From assembly GCA_025363455.1 (NCBI GenBank), contig JANYDW010000070.1, positions 1 to 64,000 on the forward strand: a stretch of DNA of 64,000 nt, in the 5' to 3' direction. The stretch comes from Oleiharenicola sp. (lineage in GTDB: Bacteria; Verrucomicrobiota; Verrucomicrobiia; Opitutales; Opitutaceae). Shown one piece after another: positions 16,158-24,893 of the stretch. The position numbers and the translations under genes were made by a program. Within the stretch, counting starts at the first letter, position 1, and each line of letters opens with the position of its first letter. Under the pieces are notes generated by a model, which had not been told where the DNA came from, made no database searches, and saw only the letters and a list, made by a program, of their open reading frames with translations.

Positions 16158-18739
16158 GGGGCGGGAGAGGAAGACGGTTCGGGCTTCGGGGAAATCTGGG
16201 CGAGCCGGGTATCGGCGGCCGGCAACCGCTGCTGCTGGAAGGGTACTGATTCAATGACGCCGGTCAACAGCGTGGAAAACCGGCCCCGGTCGGCCTCGAG
16301 GCGGTCGACGATCCGGTCCACGGTCTCGATGTCGTGGTAATCAAGGCCGCGGCCGAGGGCATACGTGAGCAATTTCTCCGTGAGGCAGCGGTAGTAGTCG
16401 AGCCGGCGCTCGTGCGTGAGGATGCGCTTGAGTTCGCGGATGTCGGCGAACTTCTCGCCCGTGATGAGCTTACCCGCGGGATCGATCGGATGCTGGGCGT
16501 CGAGGTCGCGCCAGCTGCCCATGGCGTTGAAGTTCTCGAGGGCGAAGCCCAGCGGGTCCATCCGTGAGTGGCAGGAGGAGCACAGCGCATTGCTGCGATG
16601 ATGAGCGAGGGCCTCGCGCAGCGGGATATCCTTGCCGCTGGCATCCTTCGCGGATTCCTCGAGGGCGGGGATGTTGGGCGGGGGCGGCGGGGGCGGGGTG
16701 CCCAGGAAGTTGTCGAGGATGAACAGCCCGCGCTTCACCGGCGAGGTGCGGGTGGGGTTGGAGGTGACGGCCAGCACGGTGCCTTGGGTGAGCACGCCGC
16801 CGCGCGGGCTGCCGGCTGGCAGGACGACCCGGCGCAGGATGTCGCCCTCGACCCCGGGTATGCCGTAATGCGTGGCGAGCCGGGCGTTGAGGAAAGTGTA
16901 GTCACTGTCGACCAGTTCCAGGACGCTGCGGTCCTCGCGCAGGACATAGTCAAAGGTCATCTCGGTTTCCGAGCGCATCGCCTTGCGCAGCCCGCTGTCC
17001 ATGTCGGCGCGGGTGGCGCGGTTTCCGAGTGCATCCCCGATCCCCAGCACGGCGCGGGCGTTGATCGGCACGGTCTCGATGTCACGCGCCTGGAGCCACT
17101 GTCCCGGGAAATTCCGGACGAAGGCCTGTGATTTCGTGTCCTTCAGCATCCGGGCCACCTGCGTCGGGAGAGCAGCCCGCAGCTCGCCTCGCCCGGCCAG
17201 CCGGAAGAGCTCCTCGTCGGGCATGCTCGACCAGAGGAAGTAGGAGAGGCGCGAGGCCAGGGCGAATTCGTCCACCGGCGCCACCGCCACCCCGGCCGCA
17301 CCCGGTGCGGGTTCTTCCAGGCGGAAAAGGAAGCGAGGCGATGCGAGAACACCCATCATCGCCCGCGCGATGCCATCCTCGAAGTTGTTGGTCGAATCCG
17401 CATAAACACCCTGGGCGATGGCGACGAGCTGGCTGACGCGCTTTTCCTCGACCGGGCGGCGGAAGGCCCGGGTGGCAAAATCGTGCAGGATCCGGCGCGC
17501 ATACGCATCGCGGGCGGCGGGCGCGGCCGGGGGATCCTCCGGAAAGAATCGCCGGTAACTGTCTGGCGGCACCCAGTGCTTCTCCTCAAGCGGGCCTTCC
17601 AGTTGGGCGGAAAACTTGACGGTGACCGCACGCTCCGGCGGCGGGCGGCGGGGGAGGGGCGGCGGCGGGGCGCCCGGATTGGCCGCGGCGACCTTTGCCT
17701 GCGCGGCCAGTTCGTCGGGGCGGGGCGGTCGTTCCTGATCCGGAGGATTTGGCAACTGCGGGAGCACCGGCTGGAGTTCCAGCGTCAGCTCATGCGGTCC
17801 GTTCGCCCAGGGAAGCTTGTCATCGAAGATCACCGGCTTGCTGCCCCAGACGACCTCCTGCCGTTTCTTTTCCTTGCCGTCGACCCGGACGATGAGCGTG
17901 GCCCTGCTGGTGTCGAAATCGAAGGTGCTGCGCACGTTCGACTCCAGCGCGAGCCGGTAGGTGCCGGGCTGCGTGATTGAAAACGTGTGCGACGCCCGGC
18001 CGCCGCGGCGGGCGTTCAGGCTTTCCCGGGTGCCGGCCGGTGCGCTCCCGCCGGCGGGTTGTTCAGCCAGGGGACTGTCGGCGCCGAAATTTTCCAACTG
18101 GAAATCACGGGCGGCCACGCTGCGCCGGGCGGGCACGCGCGCGGTGCGCGGGACGGCCTTGTCCACGATCTCCTCGGCGGCCTGCAGGTATTTTTCCATG
18201 AGCAGCGGGGAGACGGTCAGCACCTCCCCGAGGTTGTCGAAGCCGTGGCCGGTGTCGTCGGGCGGGAATTCCACCTCGCTGGCGAACTCGACCCCCATGA
18301 GATCGCGAATGGTGTTGCCGTACTCGACGCGGTTGAGCCGGCGAAGGACGAGCTGGCCGGGGTCGGGCCGGGCAGGATCGAGGCCGAGGGCGTCGTATTT
18401 GACCCAGGACGCGAGCAGCTCGATTTCCGCGGCGGTCGGCCGCGGGCCGTCGTCGGCCGGCATGAGCCCGGCGCGGACATTCTTCAGCGCCGCCACCCAG
18501 AGCGAGCGCTGGGCGATCAGCTCGGCATCCGAGTCGAACCCGTCGAACGCCACCTTCCCCTTCTTGGAGCCGTCGCCATGGCAGTCATAGCAGTAATTAA
18601 TGAGGAGCGGTTTGATCTGCCGTTGATATTTCTCGAGGGCAGCGGCCGGATCTCCGGCCGGGCTTGCGTGCACCAAGCTCAAGGCTCCGAGGCAAAGGAG
18701 CATCAAGGCCGGGCTCCGTGCTACATGGCGAATGTTCAT
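16154..18739 (-). CDS. DUF1592/DUF1588/DUF1585 secreted cytochrome-like protein
   Basis: The 861-residue protein has a signal peptide (start chosen at MNIRHVARSPALMLLCLGAL). A heme-binding motif CYDCH lies at residues 50-54 in a PSCyt1-like domain. Then come a DUF1587 region (LNRVEYGNTIRDLMGVEF), a CBM-like insert rich in proline, DUF1592 (EEKHWVPPDSYRRFF to ALASRLSYFLWSSMPDEEL), DUF1588 with a second CxxCH (LCSSCHSRMDPLGFALENF) and DUF1585 at the C-terminus. These proteins occur as operon pairs with DUF1552 and are suspected to take part in polysaccharide oxidation, which is unproven. The 3' end overlaps DUF1552 by four bases. Confidence 0.9.
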   Translation of the reverse strand: MNIRHVARSPALMLLCLGALSLVHASPAGDPAAALEKYQRQIKPLLINYCYDCHGDGSKKGKVAFDGFDSDAELIAQRSLWVAALKNVRAGLMPADDGPRPTAAEIELLASWVKYDALGLDPARPDPGQLVLRRLNRVEYGNTIRDLMGVEFASEVEFPPDDTGHGFDNLGEVLTVSPLLMEKYLQAAEEIVDKAVPRTARVPARRSVAARDFQLENFGADSPLAEQPAGGSAPAGTRESLNARRGGRASHTFSITQPGTYRLALESNVRSTFDFDTSRATLIVRVDGKEKKRQEVVWGSKPVIFDDKLPWANGPHELTLELQPVLPQLPNPPDQERPPRPDELAAQAKVAAANPGAPPPPLPRRPPPERAVTVKFSAQLEGPLEEKHWVPPDSYRRFFPEDPPAAPAARDAYARRILHDFATRAFRRPVEEKRVSQLVAIAQGVYADSTNNFEDGIARAMMGVLASPRFLFRLEEPAPGAAGVAVAPVDEFALASRLSYFLWSSMPDEELFRLAGRGELRAALPTQVARMLKDTKSQAFVRNFPGQWLQARDIETVPINARAVLGIGDALGNRATRADMDSGLRKAMRSETEMTFDYVLREDRSVLELVDSDYTFLNARLATHYGIPGVEGDILRRVVLPAGSPRGGVLTQGTVLAVTSNPTRTSPVKRGLFILDNFLGTPPPPPPPNIPALEESAKDASGKDIPLREALAHHRSNALCSSCHSRMDPLGFALENFNAMGSWRDLDAQHPIDPAGKLITGEKFADIRELKRILTHERRLDYYRCLTEKLLTYALGRGLDYHDIETVDRIVDRLEADRGRFSTLLTGVIESVPFQQQRLPAADTRLAQISPKPEPSSSPAP

Positions 18740-18851
18740 GGTGGGGTAGGCCAAGGTGCCGCAATGGCAGGAAAGCCCCGGATTGCGCGAATGCCAGCCC
18801 GATTTGGGGTTGGATCACACTGCCGGCAAACCCGCAAACCGCGCATCTACA

Positions 18852-19646
18852 TCAGGCCGGCGGCAGCGACTGGATCGTGACGTTGCGGTAGAAGATCTCC
18901 GCGCCCTCGGCCTGGAGCAGGATCTTTCCCTTGGTCAGGGGCACCCAGGCCTTGGCCGTCTCGTCCCACTGCTTGAGCTGCGTGACCTCGTTCACGAGAT
19001 GGCCGTTGACGAAATAGGAGGCGCGGTTGCCGCGGACGACCAGCTCGACGCGGTTCCAGCCGGGCTGCTCATGGCAGTAATGGCGGATGAAGCGCCGGTA
19101 GACGTTCGGTTTTTCGCCCTTGGTCACCTCGACGCCGCCCTTTTGGCTCGGTGGCCAGTAACCCGTGGTGTCGGGATGCACCCGCGAGGTCGCCTGCGTG
19201 TGGATCAGCCACGCGTCGCCCGTGTCGCCTTCTTGGATCTGGCATTCCATCGCGGTCGGCCAGATGACGTTGGGCGCTTGAACATGATAACACACCCCGG
19301 CGTCGCGGGCCACGTCGGGATCGGCGCGCGGGATGTATTTCCCCGTGCCCCACTTGTATTCGAGCGAAAGCCGGTAATTGGAATACTCGGCGTTCGTGAT
19401 AAGATAGCCGATCGGCTGCTTGGAGCCGTTCACGGCGCCCGGATAGGTGTGCAGCGTGCCCTCGGTGACCTCGAACAGATTGTTGCTCGTGGGCAGATCC
19501 TTGTCGGGGGTGAAAATCGTCCAGCCGTCGAGATTCCGGCCGTTGAACAAGGGAACAGACGCTTCTTCAGCGGACGCAATGCGTGGCAGGAGCAGAAGGC
19601 AGAGGCCGGCGAGGAGCGGGGTGAGGAACGGGCGGGGGTTTTTCAT
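18852..19646 (-). CDS. DUF1080 (3-keto-disaccharide hydrolase-like) secreted protein
   Basis: The 264-residue product starts MKNPRPFLTPLLAGLCLLLL with cleavage near RIASAEE. The concanavalin-like fold of DUF1080 is clear: SVPLFNGRNLDGWTIF, SNYRLSLEYKWGTGK, GVCYHVQAPNVIWPTAMECQ, and the final GKILLQAEGAEIFYRNV. Members have been linked to hydrolysis of 3-keto sugars, which would pair with oxidoreductases in the same pathway. It lies 112 bases before the DUF1592 gene and 31 bases after the NHL gene on the same strand. Confidence 0.88.
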   Translation of the reverse strand: MKNPRPFLTPLLAGLCLLLLPRIASAEEASVPLFNGRNLDGWTIFTPDKDLPTSNNLFEVTEGTLHTYPGAVNGSKQPIGYLITNAEYSNYRLSLEYKWGTGKYIPRADPDVARDAGVCYHVQAPNVIWPTAMECQIQEGDTGDAWLIHTQATSRVHPDTTGYWPPSQKGGVEVTKGEKPNVYRRFIRHYCHEQPGWNRVELVVRGNRASYFVNGHLVNEVTQLKQWDETAKAWVPLTKGKILLQAEGAEIFYRNVTIQSLPPA

Positions 19647-19677
19647 GGGGTAGGGAAAGAATGGGGGCGGGCTGCAA

Positions 19678-20766
19678 TCACCGCCGACGCAGGACACGGA
19701 CGCGGTTCGCCTCGCTGTCGCCGATGAAAACGGAACCATCGGCGTCGACGAAGACGCCGTGCAGGCGGTTCATGGCGCACTTGAGCGGGTCGCCGTCACT
19801 GCCGTTGCCTACAGCGCCCGTGCCGGCGATGACCTCGATGTTGCCCGTCTTCGCATCGATCATGCGCACGGTGTGGCTCTCGGTGTCGGCGAGCCAGACG
19901 TTGCCTGCGTGGTCGAGGGCGATGCCCTTGGGGCCGCTTAGCGTGGCGAGTCTGGCGGGGCCGCCGTTGCCGGTGAAGCCGGCCGTGCCCGTGCCGGCGA
20001 CGTGGCGGATGACGCCGGCCTTGAGGTCGAACTTGAGCACCTGGTTGCCCTCGCGCGTGACGAGCCAGAGGTTGCCGTTCGCGTCCACGTCGAGCGAGCG
20101 CGGGTTATTGAGGGGCGTGCCGGCGATGGGCGAACCGTCGGGCGTGGGGCCGGGCTGACCGGTGCCGGAGAAGGCGGTGATGAGGCCCGTGGCGAGGTCG
20201 ACGATCCGGATGGCATGGTTGCCGACATCGCAGAGGTAGAGGCGGCCGTCGGGTCCGAATTGGATGCTGTGCGGGCCGCGGAGGGTCGCGGCGCTGGCCG
20301 GGCCGCCGTCGCCGCTGTAACCGCGCCGCTCCCGGCCGCCGGCGATCGTGGTGATGACGCCGGTCTTAGCATCGATGCGCCGGACCGCATTGTTGCCGGT
20401 GTCGGCGATGAAGAGATCGCCCGAGCGGTCAAAGCGCAGCTCGTGCGGCAGGTCGAGGGTGGCGGCTGCGGCCGGGCCGCCGTCGCCTGTGTAGCCGCGC
20501 GTGCCCGTGCCGGCGACCGTCGTGATGGTGCCGTCGCGTGCGACGCGGCGGATGCGGTGGCCGTTGTGCTCGCAGAACCAGATGGCCCCGTCGGGGCCGC
20601 GCACGACGCCGTAGGGGTCGTTGATCTGGGCCGCGGTGGCGGGGCCGCCGTCGCCGCTGAAGCCGCCCACTCCGGTGCCGGCGAAGGTGGTGATCATCCA
20701 GTCAGCGGCGGGCGCTAGCACGGGGGTGAGCAACACGAGCAGCGCGAAACGCAGCGAGGGGGTCAT
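19678..20766 (-). CDS. secreted NHL-repeat beta-propeller protein
   Basis: The protein has about 362 residues (MTPSLRFALLVLLTPVLAPA is the signal peptide; an ATG three codons upstream at 20775 is equally possible). It consists of repeated blades with the consensus AGTGxxGFSGDGGPAxxA followed by PxGIxxDxxGNLxxADTxxHxVR. At least five copies are visible, enough for a six-bladed propeller. NHL propellers bind partner proteins or glycans; no catalytic residues are evident. It is the first gene of the minus-strand run leading to the lyase, and probably carries the promoter of that run. Confidence 0.87.
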   Translation of the reverse strand: MTPSLRFALLVLLTPVLAPAADWMITTFAGTGVGGFSGDGGPATAAQINDPYGVVRGPDGAIWFCEHNGHRIRRVARDGTITTVAGTGTRGYTGDGGPAAAATLDLPHELRFDRSGDLFIADTGNNAVRRIDAKTGVITTIAGGRERRGYSGDGGPASAATLRGPHSIQFGPDGRLYLCDVGNHAIRIVDLATGLITAFSGTGQPGPTPDGSPIAGTPLNNPRSLDVDANGNLWLVTREGNQVLKFDLKAGVIRHVAGTGTAGFTGNGGPARLATLSGPKGIALDHAGNVWLADTESHTVRMIDAKTGNIEVIAGTGAVGNGSDGDPLKCAMNRLHGVFVDADGSVFIGDSEANRVRVLRRR

Positions 20767-20878
20767 GGCGGCCAACTTGCACGAACGGGTGGAATTTGTC
20801 TATGAATTGCGCCCGCGCTCATACTGTCCGCCGATCTCGGCCTAAAACCTGCTCAGGTCCTTCCACACCCTTCCCCGC

Positions 20879-21346
20879 ATGGATCTATCCCTCTTCCAAG
20901 CCCTGCCCCAGATTTCCTGCGCCGCCGGTCAGGTCCTGATCGAGGAGGGGCGGCCGCTGGCGGGAATGTATTTTCTCGAGAGCGGGGAGGTGGAAGTGCA
21001 CAAGGGGGATGTCCTCATCGCCGAGATCTACGAGCCGGGCGCGGTCTTCGGTGACATGGCCTATTTGCTCAAGACCGAGCCGACCGCCACCGTGCGCGCG
21101 CTTGCACCCTGCACTTTTCGCCACGTCGCTGATCCAATGGCTTTCTTCCGCGAGCATCCGGCCGCCGCTCTGCATATGGCGGAGATCCTCGCCCGCCGGC
21201 TTGATTCCCTCAACCGCTACCTGGTGGACATCAAGCACCAGTTCAAGGACCGCGCCGACCATCTGGGCATTATTGACGAGGTGCTCGACACGCTGATGCA
21301 CAAGCACCCGCGCAACATCCCGCGGCGGGGGGCCGCTGGCGATTAG
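20879..21346 (+). CDS. cyclic-nucleotide-binding domain protein without a DNA-binding domain
   Basis: The 155-residue protein is a single CAP-like cNMP-binding domain: AAGQVLIEEGRPLAGMYFLE, GEVEVHKGDVLIAE, then FGDMAYLLKTEPTATVRAL (phosphate-binding cassette region). The C-terminal helix EILARRLDSLNRYLVDIKHQ follows, but no helix-turn-helix comes after it. It probably senses a ligand for another protein. Its stop codon interlocks with the stop of the convergent metallophosphoesterase gene, which might act on cyclic nucleotides; that link is speculative. Confidence 0.85.
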   Translation: MDLSLFQALPQISCAAGQVLIEEGRPLAGMYFLESGEVEVHKGDVLIAEIYEPGAVFGDMAYLLKTEPTATVRALAPCTFRHVADPMAFFREHPAAALHMAEILARRLDSLNRYLVDIKHQFKDRADHLGIIDEVLDTLMHKHPRNIPRRGAAGD

Positions 21347-22092
21347 GCCAGTTCCGCCGGCTGCGCGGCCGCACTATCGAGCAGGATTTCCTCATCACCG
21401 GCCTGGGAGACCCAGCGCGCCGAACGTTTCTCAAGATCAAGCTCGATGTAAGCGGGCGGCGACCCGAGCTGCTTGCCGGGGTTAAAGACCCAGGTCCGGC
21501 CGATCCGGGCAGCCCAGGCGCCTCCCGTCCGGAACGGTGAGTTGTGGATGTGCCCCGAGAACACGAAATCCGGTGAAAGCTCGTTGATCAGGGCGACCAA
21601 GAAAGCGTCGCCGGCGTGCTCCTTTCCCGTCCAGCTGACGCCCACGCCGTCGGGCGGGGCGTGGTGCACCCAGAGCCAGTTCCGGGGCGCAGTGGCGTGC
21701 TCCGCGCGCAGGAACTGTTGCATCGTCTCACGGGTGGCGGGGCCGTCCCACCACGGGCAGACGGACAGCCGGAGACCGTCGACTTCGGTGCTGCCGCCGT
21801 CCACCACCAGGCCGGCCGCCCGCACCCGTTGCAGCCAGCGGGCGATGAATTCCTGGGCGTCGTTCTTCTCATCGCCGTCGTGGTTGCCGGAGCAGACCAG
21901 CAGGCGGGTTTTCGCGCTGATGGTGCGGAGGTATTTTACCACGATGGTTATTTGCGAATCGAGGTCGAGGTGCCCGCCGATGTCGAGCAGGTCGCCCGCG
22001 ATGATGACGAGGTCGTAGCGCTCGGCCTGCTGCACGACCCAGTCAAACTGTTTCAAGCCGAAATGCAGGTCGGAGACGGCGAGAATCTTCAT
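21343..22092 (-). CDS. calcineurin-like metallophosphoesterase
   Basis: The 249-residue protein has all metal-binding motifs in order: VSDLHFG (Asp8, His10), GDLLD, CSGNHDGDE, WVHHAPPDGVG and FSGHIHNSPF. It therefore has the two-metal phosphoesterase centre. The substrate is unknown; cyclic nucleotides, phospholipids or proteins are possible. The start is the ATG at 22092, directly before the first beta strand, rather than one 11 codons upstream. It converges on the cNMP-binding gene. Confidence 0.88.
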   Translation of the reverse strand: MKILAVSDLHFGLKQFDWVVQQAERYDLVIIAGDLLDIGGHLDLDSQITIVVKYLRTISAKTRLLVCSGNHDGDEKNDAQEFIARWLQRVRAAGLVVDGGSTEVDGLRLSVCPWWDGPATRETMQQFLRAEHATAPRNWLWVHHAPPDGVGVSWTGKEHAGDAFLVALINELSPDFVFSGHIHNSPFRTGGAWAARIGRTWVFNPGKQLGSPPAYIELDLEKRSARWVSQAGDEEILLDSAAAQPAELA

Positions 22093-22155
22093 GGGGCAGG
22101 GGAAAGCTAGGTAAGCTTTTCCCATGCCATCGTCCCGGCAAGGTCCGGGCGTGGC

Positions 22156-22455
22156 TTATTTCGCCGCAGCGATCGCCGTCAGGAACGGCTTGGACCGCGC
22201 GGTGTGCAGGAAACGGTTGTTCGCCACGTCCTCGACTTGGATCTCCTCATCGAGCGATTCCCAGCGAATGACGCGGCCCTCGTCGTGAAGGTGGATCTTC
22301 TCCAGTTCTAGCTGCGAGGCGTAAGCCAGCTTGTCGTATTTGCTGGTGGGAAAACTGATCGTGCGACGCTCATCGATCGCAAGGTAGACCCGCCGGCCCT
22401 GCATCCAGCAGCGGCGAGCGGCGAGCCGCGGGGAGGCGGGAGTGACGGTGTCCAT
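22156..22455 (-). CDS. DUF2442-like small protein
   Basis: The 99-residue product contains the pattern RVYLAIDERRTISFPTSKYD followed by LELEKIHLHDEGRVIRWESL and DEEIQVEDV, characteristic of DUF2442 proteins. These often pair with DUF4160 toxin-like genes, but no such partner is seen here. The start at 22455 (MDTVTPAS) is chosen because the upstream in-frame part shows no conserved character. It is followed 63 bases later by the phosphoesterase gene on the same strand. Confidence 0.72.
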   Translation of the reverse strand: MDTVTPASPRLAARRCWMQGRRVYLAIDERRTISFPTSKYDKLAYASQLELEKIHLHDEGRVIRWESLDEEIQVEDVANNRFLHTARSKPFLTAIAAAK

Positions 22456-22549
22456 GACTGAAGGGTATCCGGCCGCCTCCGGATAGCGAAGTATTCCTTT
22501 GGCCCGGCGGTGGCCCGGCCAGCCGCGATGCGGCAATCCCCCCGGGGTC

Positions 22550-22978
22550 CTATTTCCGGCGGCGGCCCGGCAGCTTGATCCAGGCGGGCAGAAAAGGAGA
22601 GTCGGCGGGATTTCCCGTGAACTCGGCCCTGACCATCGTACCCGGGAGGTGACGCCGACCCCAGTTGACGAGCTCCTGCATCACGGGCCGCAAGGCCTCG
22701 CCCGCCGGGGTCAGGGCATATTCATGGCGGGGCGGGTTGTCTTGGTAGGCCGAACTGGTGACGAGGCCCGCCACCGTCAGCCGCTTGAGGCGGTCAGCCA
22801 GCAGGTTGGTTGGGATTTTTTCCATTCCGCCCGCGAATTCCCCGTAACGCTTCATCCCGGCGAAGAGATCGCGCACGACGAGGAGGGTCCACTTGTCGCC
22901 CAGGAGGTCGAGGGCCCCGGCGACAGGGCAGGGGGAGCGGCGGGTAGGGGACGGGGCGGGACGGCGGGCGGCAGGCAT
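22550..22978 (-). CDS. HxlR-family transcriptional regulator
   Basis: The 142-residue winged-helix protein has the family hallmark CPVAGALDLLGDKWTLLVVR, with Cys17 in the position of the redox-sensing Cys of some HxlR proteins. It continues with RYGEFAGGMEKIPTNLLADR and the wing HEYALTPAGEAL. It is divergent from a membrane-protein gene, with an 80-base shared region holding repeated CTTGC sites, so it probably regulates both. Confidence 0.9.
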   Translation of the reverse strand: MPAARRPAPSPTRRSPCPVAGALDLLGDKWTLLVVRDLFAGMKRYGEFAGGMEKIPTNLLADRLKRLTVAGLVTSSAYQDNPPRHEYALTPAGEALRPVMQELVNWGRRHLPGTMVRAEFTGNPADSPFLPAWIKLPGRRRK

Positions 22979-22997
22979 GGGGGAGGAATAGATTTAT

Positions 22998-23039
22998 ACT
23001 TGCAAAAAGCAAGCGACTTGTCGTTCCTGTAACTTGCAA
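22998..23039. promoter_or_regulatory. putative HxlR operators in a divergent promoter region
   Basis: An inverted repeat CTTGC-AAAAA-GCAAG lies at 22999-23013. The half-site ACTTGCAA occurs twice in the same orientation, at 22998-23005 and 23032-23039, 34 bases apart. Both sites lie between the start codons of the HxlR gene and the membrane-protein gene. HxlR proteins typically bind such short palindromes with A/T-rich centres. Confidence 0.6.
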
Positions 23040-23058
23040 TATAAAAGCTACTCAACAA

Positions 23059-23673
23059 ATGCCCCAACCCTCCATGAAAACACCGGTTCAAAAACTACTC
23101 CTGCTCCTCGCGATCTGGGGCCTGCTGGCCACGGTCGCGGGGGCCTGGCACTTGCTGGCTCATCTGCCTCCGGTCGGGGCGCAACTGCTGATCGCCGGCC
23201 TCGCCCTCGGTTTTTCCGTCGCGCTCGCCCGGGTGGGCTGGCTGCGAGCCGCGGTGGCGGCCCTCAGTGTCCGAACGGTCCTCGCGGCCCACCTGGTGCG
23301 CTTCATCGGCATCTATTTCCTCTGGCTGCACGCGCAGGGCCGCTTGCCGGTTGAGTTCGCCCAGCGGGCCGGCTGGGGTGACATCGTGGCGGCGGGTGCG
23401 GCCCTGGGCCTGTTGTTCTGGCCGGAGGGTGCCGGCTTCCGCCGCGCGCTGGTTGCGTGGAACCTGTTCGCCGCCGCCGATCTGTTGGTCGCCGTGGGCA
23501 CGGCGGACTGGCTGAACTTTGTCCGGCCCGGCTCGATGGTCGAGATCACCGAGCTGCCCCTGACCTTGATCCCGCTATGGGCGGTGCCGGTGCTGCTCTC
23601 CAGCCACATCCTGCTGCTGCGGCAACAGGTGTGCCGGGAATCGGCGGCGAGCGCGGAGTCGGTGCGGGTCTGA
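23059..23673 (+). CDS. multi-pass inner-membrane protein, unknown family
   Basis: The 204-residue protein has about six hydrophobic segments, for example LLLLLAIWGLLATVAGAW, LLIAGLALGFSVALA, FIGIYFLWLHAQG, DIVAAGAALGLLFW and LTLIPLWAVPVLLSSHIL. I do not recognise the family. An alternative start at 23074 (MKTPVQK) would drop five residues. The divergent HxlR gene and shared operator suggest induction by an electrophile or redox signal, which is inference from family behaviour. Confidence 0.75.
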   Translation: MPQPSMKTPVQKLLLLLAIWGLLATVAGAWHLLAHLPPVGAQLLIAGLALGFSVALARVGWLRAAVAALSVRTVLAAHLVRFIGIYFLWLHAQGRLPVEFAQRAGWGDIVAAGAALGLLFWPEGAGFRRALVAWNLFAAADLLVAVGTADWLNFVRPGSMVEITELPLTLIPLWAVPVLLSSHILLLRQQVCRESAASAESVRV

Positions 23674-23696
23674 ACCTGGTTAGACGGTAACTACCC

Positions 23697-24154
23697 TGAA
23701 CAACTTCACGATCAGGGAACTACTCCTGGCCGAAGTGCCGGCGGCCGGGGCGGTGCTGGGGCGGGGATTGCGCGCTGGTGCCGCCGAGCCACTGCCAGCC
23801 CGGTTTCGGTGAGAAACCGGGGTTGCTCCGGCTGGTGTTCACGCAGATGTCGTTGGGAGCGACGTTCAAGGCCCTGCGATGGTGGTGACCTGGGCGCGGC
23901 ACGACCCGCACGACGAGCCCCACTGGCAAGTGGGCGTGGTGGGAGTAGAGCGCGAACGGCAGGGCCGGGGCATCGGGAGCGCGCTGCTCCGGGAGTTTTG
24001 CACGCGGGTCGATGCGCACGGCGGCGTGGCCTACCCGGAGACCGACAAGGATTTGAACCTGTCTTTCTACGGGAAGTTTGGGTTCAAGACGGTGGGCCAG
24101 ACGGACGTGATTGGCGTGTCGAACGGGTTCATGCTCCGCAACGCTGCGCGCTGA
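23697..24154 (+). pseudogene. broken GNAT-family N-acetyltransferase
   Basis: Three pieces of a GNAT protein lie in order but in different frames. An N-terminal piece (NFTIRELLLAEVPAAGAVLG, from about 23699) ends at a stop near 23811. A short piece (FTQMSLGATFKALRW, about 23838-23882) is in another frame. The C-terminal piece from 23879 is intact, with the acetyl-CoA loop ERERQGRGIGSALL and the tail KFGFKT. A normal member is about 200 residues and about 80 residues are missing between the first two pieces. The C-terminal open frame (91 residues) could still be translated but lacks half the fold. Confidence 0.7.
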
Positions 24155-24206
24155 ACGGCACGGACGGGATTGACCGCCGCCGTGATGTCGCGCCTGCTCG
24201 GAGGCC

Positions 24207-24884
24207 ATGGCTAGAAGCGTTGTCCTGGCCGGCACGCCGCGGTGCGAGCGGTGCCAATTTTCCCCCCGGTGGTGCATCTGCGCCGGGGAGCAGGCGATCG
24301 CTTGTCCGCTACAAGTGGATGTGCTCATGCACCACCGCGAGGCCAACCGGCCGACCAGCACAGGCCGGCTAATTAACCGCGTCATGCCCGCCTCGCGGCG
24401 CCACGTTTTCCGGCGCGAGACGCCCCCGGTCCGGGCGTCGGTGGTGCAGCCCGGCCGCGAGCTGTGGATCCTGCATCCGCGCGGCGAACCACTCCCCGCC
24501 GGCATGGCGCCGGAGGATTTGCAGGTGCTACTGCTGGACGGCAGCTGGCGCGAGGCGGCGCGGATGGCGCAGGATATCGGATCCTGGGGTCGGTTGGTGC
24601 GACTGCCGGAGTCTGGCCCAGGTCGCTACCAGCTGCGCACCCACGTCCACGACGGGAGGTATTCCACCGTCGAGTCCCTCCTGATTTTGCTCGCCGCTCT
24701 GGGCCAGACGCAGGCGGAGATGCAACTCCGGCTCCAGTTTGAATTGCATGTCTATGCCGGGCTGCGGACTCGCGGCGCCAAAGTGAAGGCGGAAGAATTC
24801 CTCGTCACATCGCCGATCCGCGAGGCGTTTTCGGACTTGCTGGCGCAAATGCACGAGCGCCGCCCGCGGACCGCCCGCGACTGA
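24207..24884 (+). CDS. DTW-domain tRNA-uridine aminocarboxypropyltransferase
   Basis: The 225-residue protein has the N-terminal zinc-like cluster RCERCQFSPRWCIC and the core LLLDGSWREAARMAQDI, a variant of the DTW motif. It ends in the conserved region STVESLLILLAALGQ. E. coli TapT and relatives of this family transfer the 3-amino-3-carboxypropyl group of SAM to uridine in tRNA. The start at 24207 precedes MARSVVLAGTPRC. It stands just after the GNAT pseudogene. Confidence 0.85.
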   Translation: MARSVVLAGTPRCERCQFSPRWCICAGEQAIACPLQVDVLMHHREANRPTSTGRLINRVMPASRRHVFRRETPPVRASVVQPGRELWILHPRGEPLPAGMAPEDLQVLLLDGSWREAARMAQDIGSWGRLVRLPESGPGRYQLRTHVHDGRYSTVESLLILLAALGQTQAEMQLRLQFELHVYAGLRTRGAKVKAEEFLVTSPIREAFSDLLAQMHERRPRTARD

Positions 24885-24893
24885 CCGGCGGGC

